Of a stretch of 7,144 nt of DNA, positions 6,412 to 7,144 are shown piece by piece. Each line of letters starts with the position of its first letter. Positions within the stretch are counted from its first letter, which is position 1. Under the pieces are notes generated by a model. That model was not told the DNA's origin and did no database searches. It saw only the letters and a list, made by a program, of their open reading frames with translations. Where the stretch lies: positions 1-7,144 of the forward strand of contig CAIWET010000011.1 in NCBI GenBank assembly GCA_903911805.1, given 5' to 3'. The DNA is from an uncultured Ignavibacteria bacterium. GTDB taxonomy: Bacteria > Bacteroidota > Ignavibacteria > Kapaibacteriales > UBA2268. Both the position numbers and the translations under genes were made by a program.

Positions 6412-7113
6412 TCAGATGTGAAAATTCAATGAAATAGCACTAACTAAAGTTATTGCTGCAGTTTCTGCTCTCAATCTTCTTTTCCCTAATTTAACTAATT
6501 TAGAATTATCTAGTGCTTTGATTATTTGAATTTCTTCTTCAGAGAATCCACCTTCTGGACCAACTAAAATACAACAGCTTTTTTCACTTGGAATTAATTC
6601 TAAATCAGATCCTTCAATGTCAGCCAAGAATAAATAATCATATTCATTAGCGATTTTCCTAATATATTCATCAAACGTTATCGTTTCATTAATAATTGGC
6701 AATTTTGAGCGCTTAGATTGGCATATAGCGGCAATAGCTTTTGTGTTCAATCTTTTAGTGTCATATTTCTTATTAGAAGAATAACGCGCATTCAAAGGGT
6801 AAAAATCAGTAATACCTAATTCAATTGATTTTTCAAAAGCAAACTCTAATCTATCTCTATTATCCAATATTCCGATAGCTAATCCAATTCTTCTAGGACT
6901 CTCCCCTATATTCTCATTAATTTCAATTATCTCAAGTTCTGCAGATTTTTTATTAATTGAAATTAATGAACATTTTGCCATTAAGCCATCGCCATTAGTT
7001 ATAAGAATTTCTTCGCCAATTCTAATACGTAAAGCTGATAAATGATAAAAAGAATCATTTTCTACAACAATTCTTTGGTCATTTTCATAAAAATTATTAA
7101 ATATACAATCCAT
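6412..7113 (-). CDS. rsmE: 16S rRNA (uracil-1498-N3)-methyltransferase RsmE
   Basis: This 233-residue cytosolic SPOUT-class enzyme should methylate N3 of U1498 in 16S rRNA, using S-adenosylmethionine. The N-terminal PUA-like domain (about 1-70) contains HLSALRIRIGEEI (24-36), matching the family's HL..VLR...GD pattern. The C-terminal knot domain shows the conserved central QSKRSKLP (132-139), the SAM-site loop LVGPEGGF (183-190) and LGKRRLRAETAAI (209-221), where families normally read LG.RILR.ETA. Length is normal (about 240), so the protein is complete. The start at 7113 aligns with the usual N-terminus, although no clear Shine-Dalgarno precedes it. The last 31 bases of the window upstream are AT-only apart from a few bases, and any promoter is cut by the edge. 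The sigma gene follows 60 bases downstream on the same strand. It is a housekeeping gene with no known link to the stress module. Confidence 0.95.
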   Translation of the reverse strand: MDCIFNNFYENDQRIVVENDSFYHLSALRIRIGEEILITNGDGLMAKCSLISINKKSAELEIIEINENIGESPRRIGLAIGILDNRDRLEFAFEKSIELGITDFYPLNARYSSNKKYDTKRLNTKAIAAICQSKRSKLPIINETITFDEYIRKIANEYDYLFLADIEGSDLELIPSEKSCCILVGPEGGFSEEEIQIIKALDNSKLVKLGKRRLRAETAAITLVSAISLNFHI

Positions 7114-7144
7114 TATGATATTTTTTCAATAATAATTATTAAAT

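Overview
The window is very AT-rich DNA; by eye, GC content is well below one third. Gene content, motif styles and the short, often weak ribosome binding sites fit a member of the Bacteroidota/Chlorobiota (FCB) group, such as an ignavibacterial or kapabacterial lineage. That placement is an inference from style, not from a marker gene. I see no rRNA, tRNA, CRISPR array, insertion sequence or phage gene.

Layout. (1) Positions 1-2466 (+): the 3' part of a large gene for a Dna2-like protein, a Cas4/RecB-type PD-(D/E)XK nuclease fused to an Upf1/Dna2-type superfamily 1 helicase. Its reading frame is open to the left edge, so the true start lies outside the window. (2) Positions 2467-2755: a 289-base AT-rich gap with a possible promoter and a good Shine-Dalgarno for the next gene. 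(3) Positions 2756-4672 (+): a WbaP-type polyprenyl-phosphate sugar-1-phosphate transferase, then a cytidine deaminase six bases later. (4) Positions 4669-6351 (-): three overlapping genes that read, in transcription order, ECF sigma factor, single-pass membrane protein (presumed anti-sigma factor), and exported Spy/CpxP-like helical protein. (5) Positions 6412-7113 (-): 16S rRNA m3U1498 methyltransferase RsmE, which may share a transcript with the sigma module.

How the genes work together. The clearest functional unit is the sigma/membrane protein/periplasmic protein module. Its gene order and protein topology resemble envelope-stress or metal-sensing circuits, in which a periplasmic Spy/CnrX-like protein acts on a membrane anti-sigma factor that holds an ECF sigma factor. 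The anti-sigma candidate lacks a zinc-binding motif and has an extremely Asp/Asn/Glu-rich periplasmic part, while the Spy-like partner is net basic. The wbaP-cdd pair is probably one transcript without an obvious pathway link. It runs head-on into the stress module with a four-base overlap of the two stop codons. The Dna2-like protein stands apart; its nuclease motifs are present, but the three downstream iron-sulfur cysteines typical of Dna2, AddB and Cas4 are absent.

The best candidates for something under-described are the sigma module and the cysteine-free Dna2-like nuclease-helicase.
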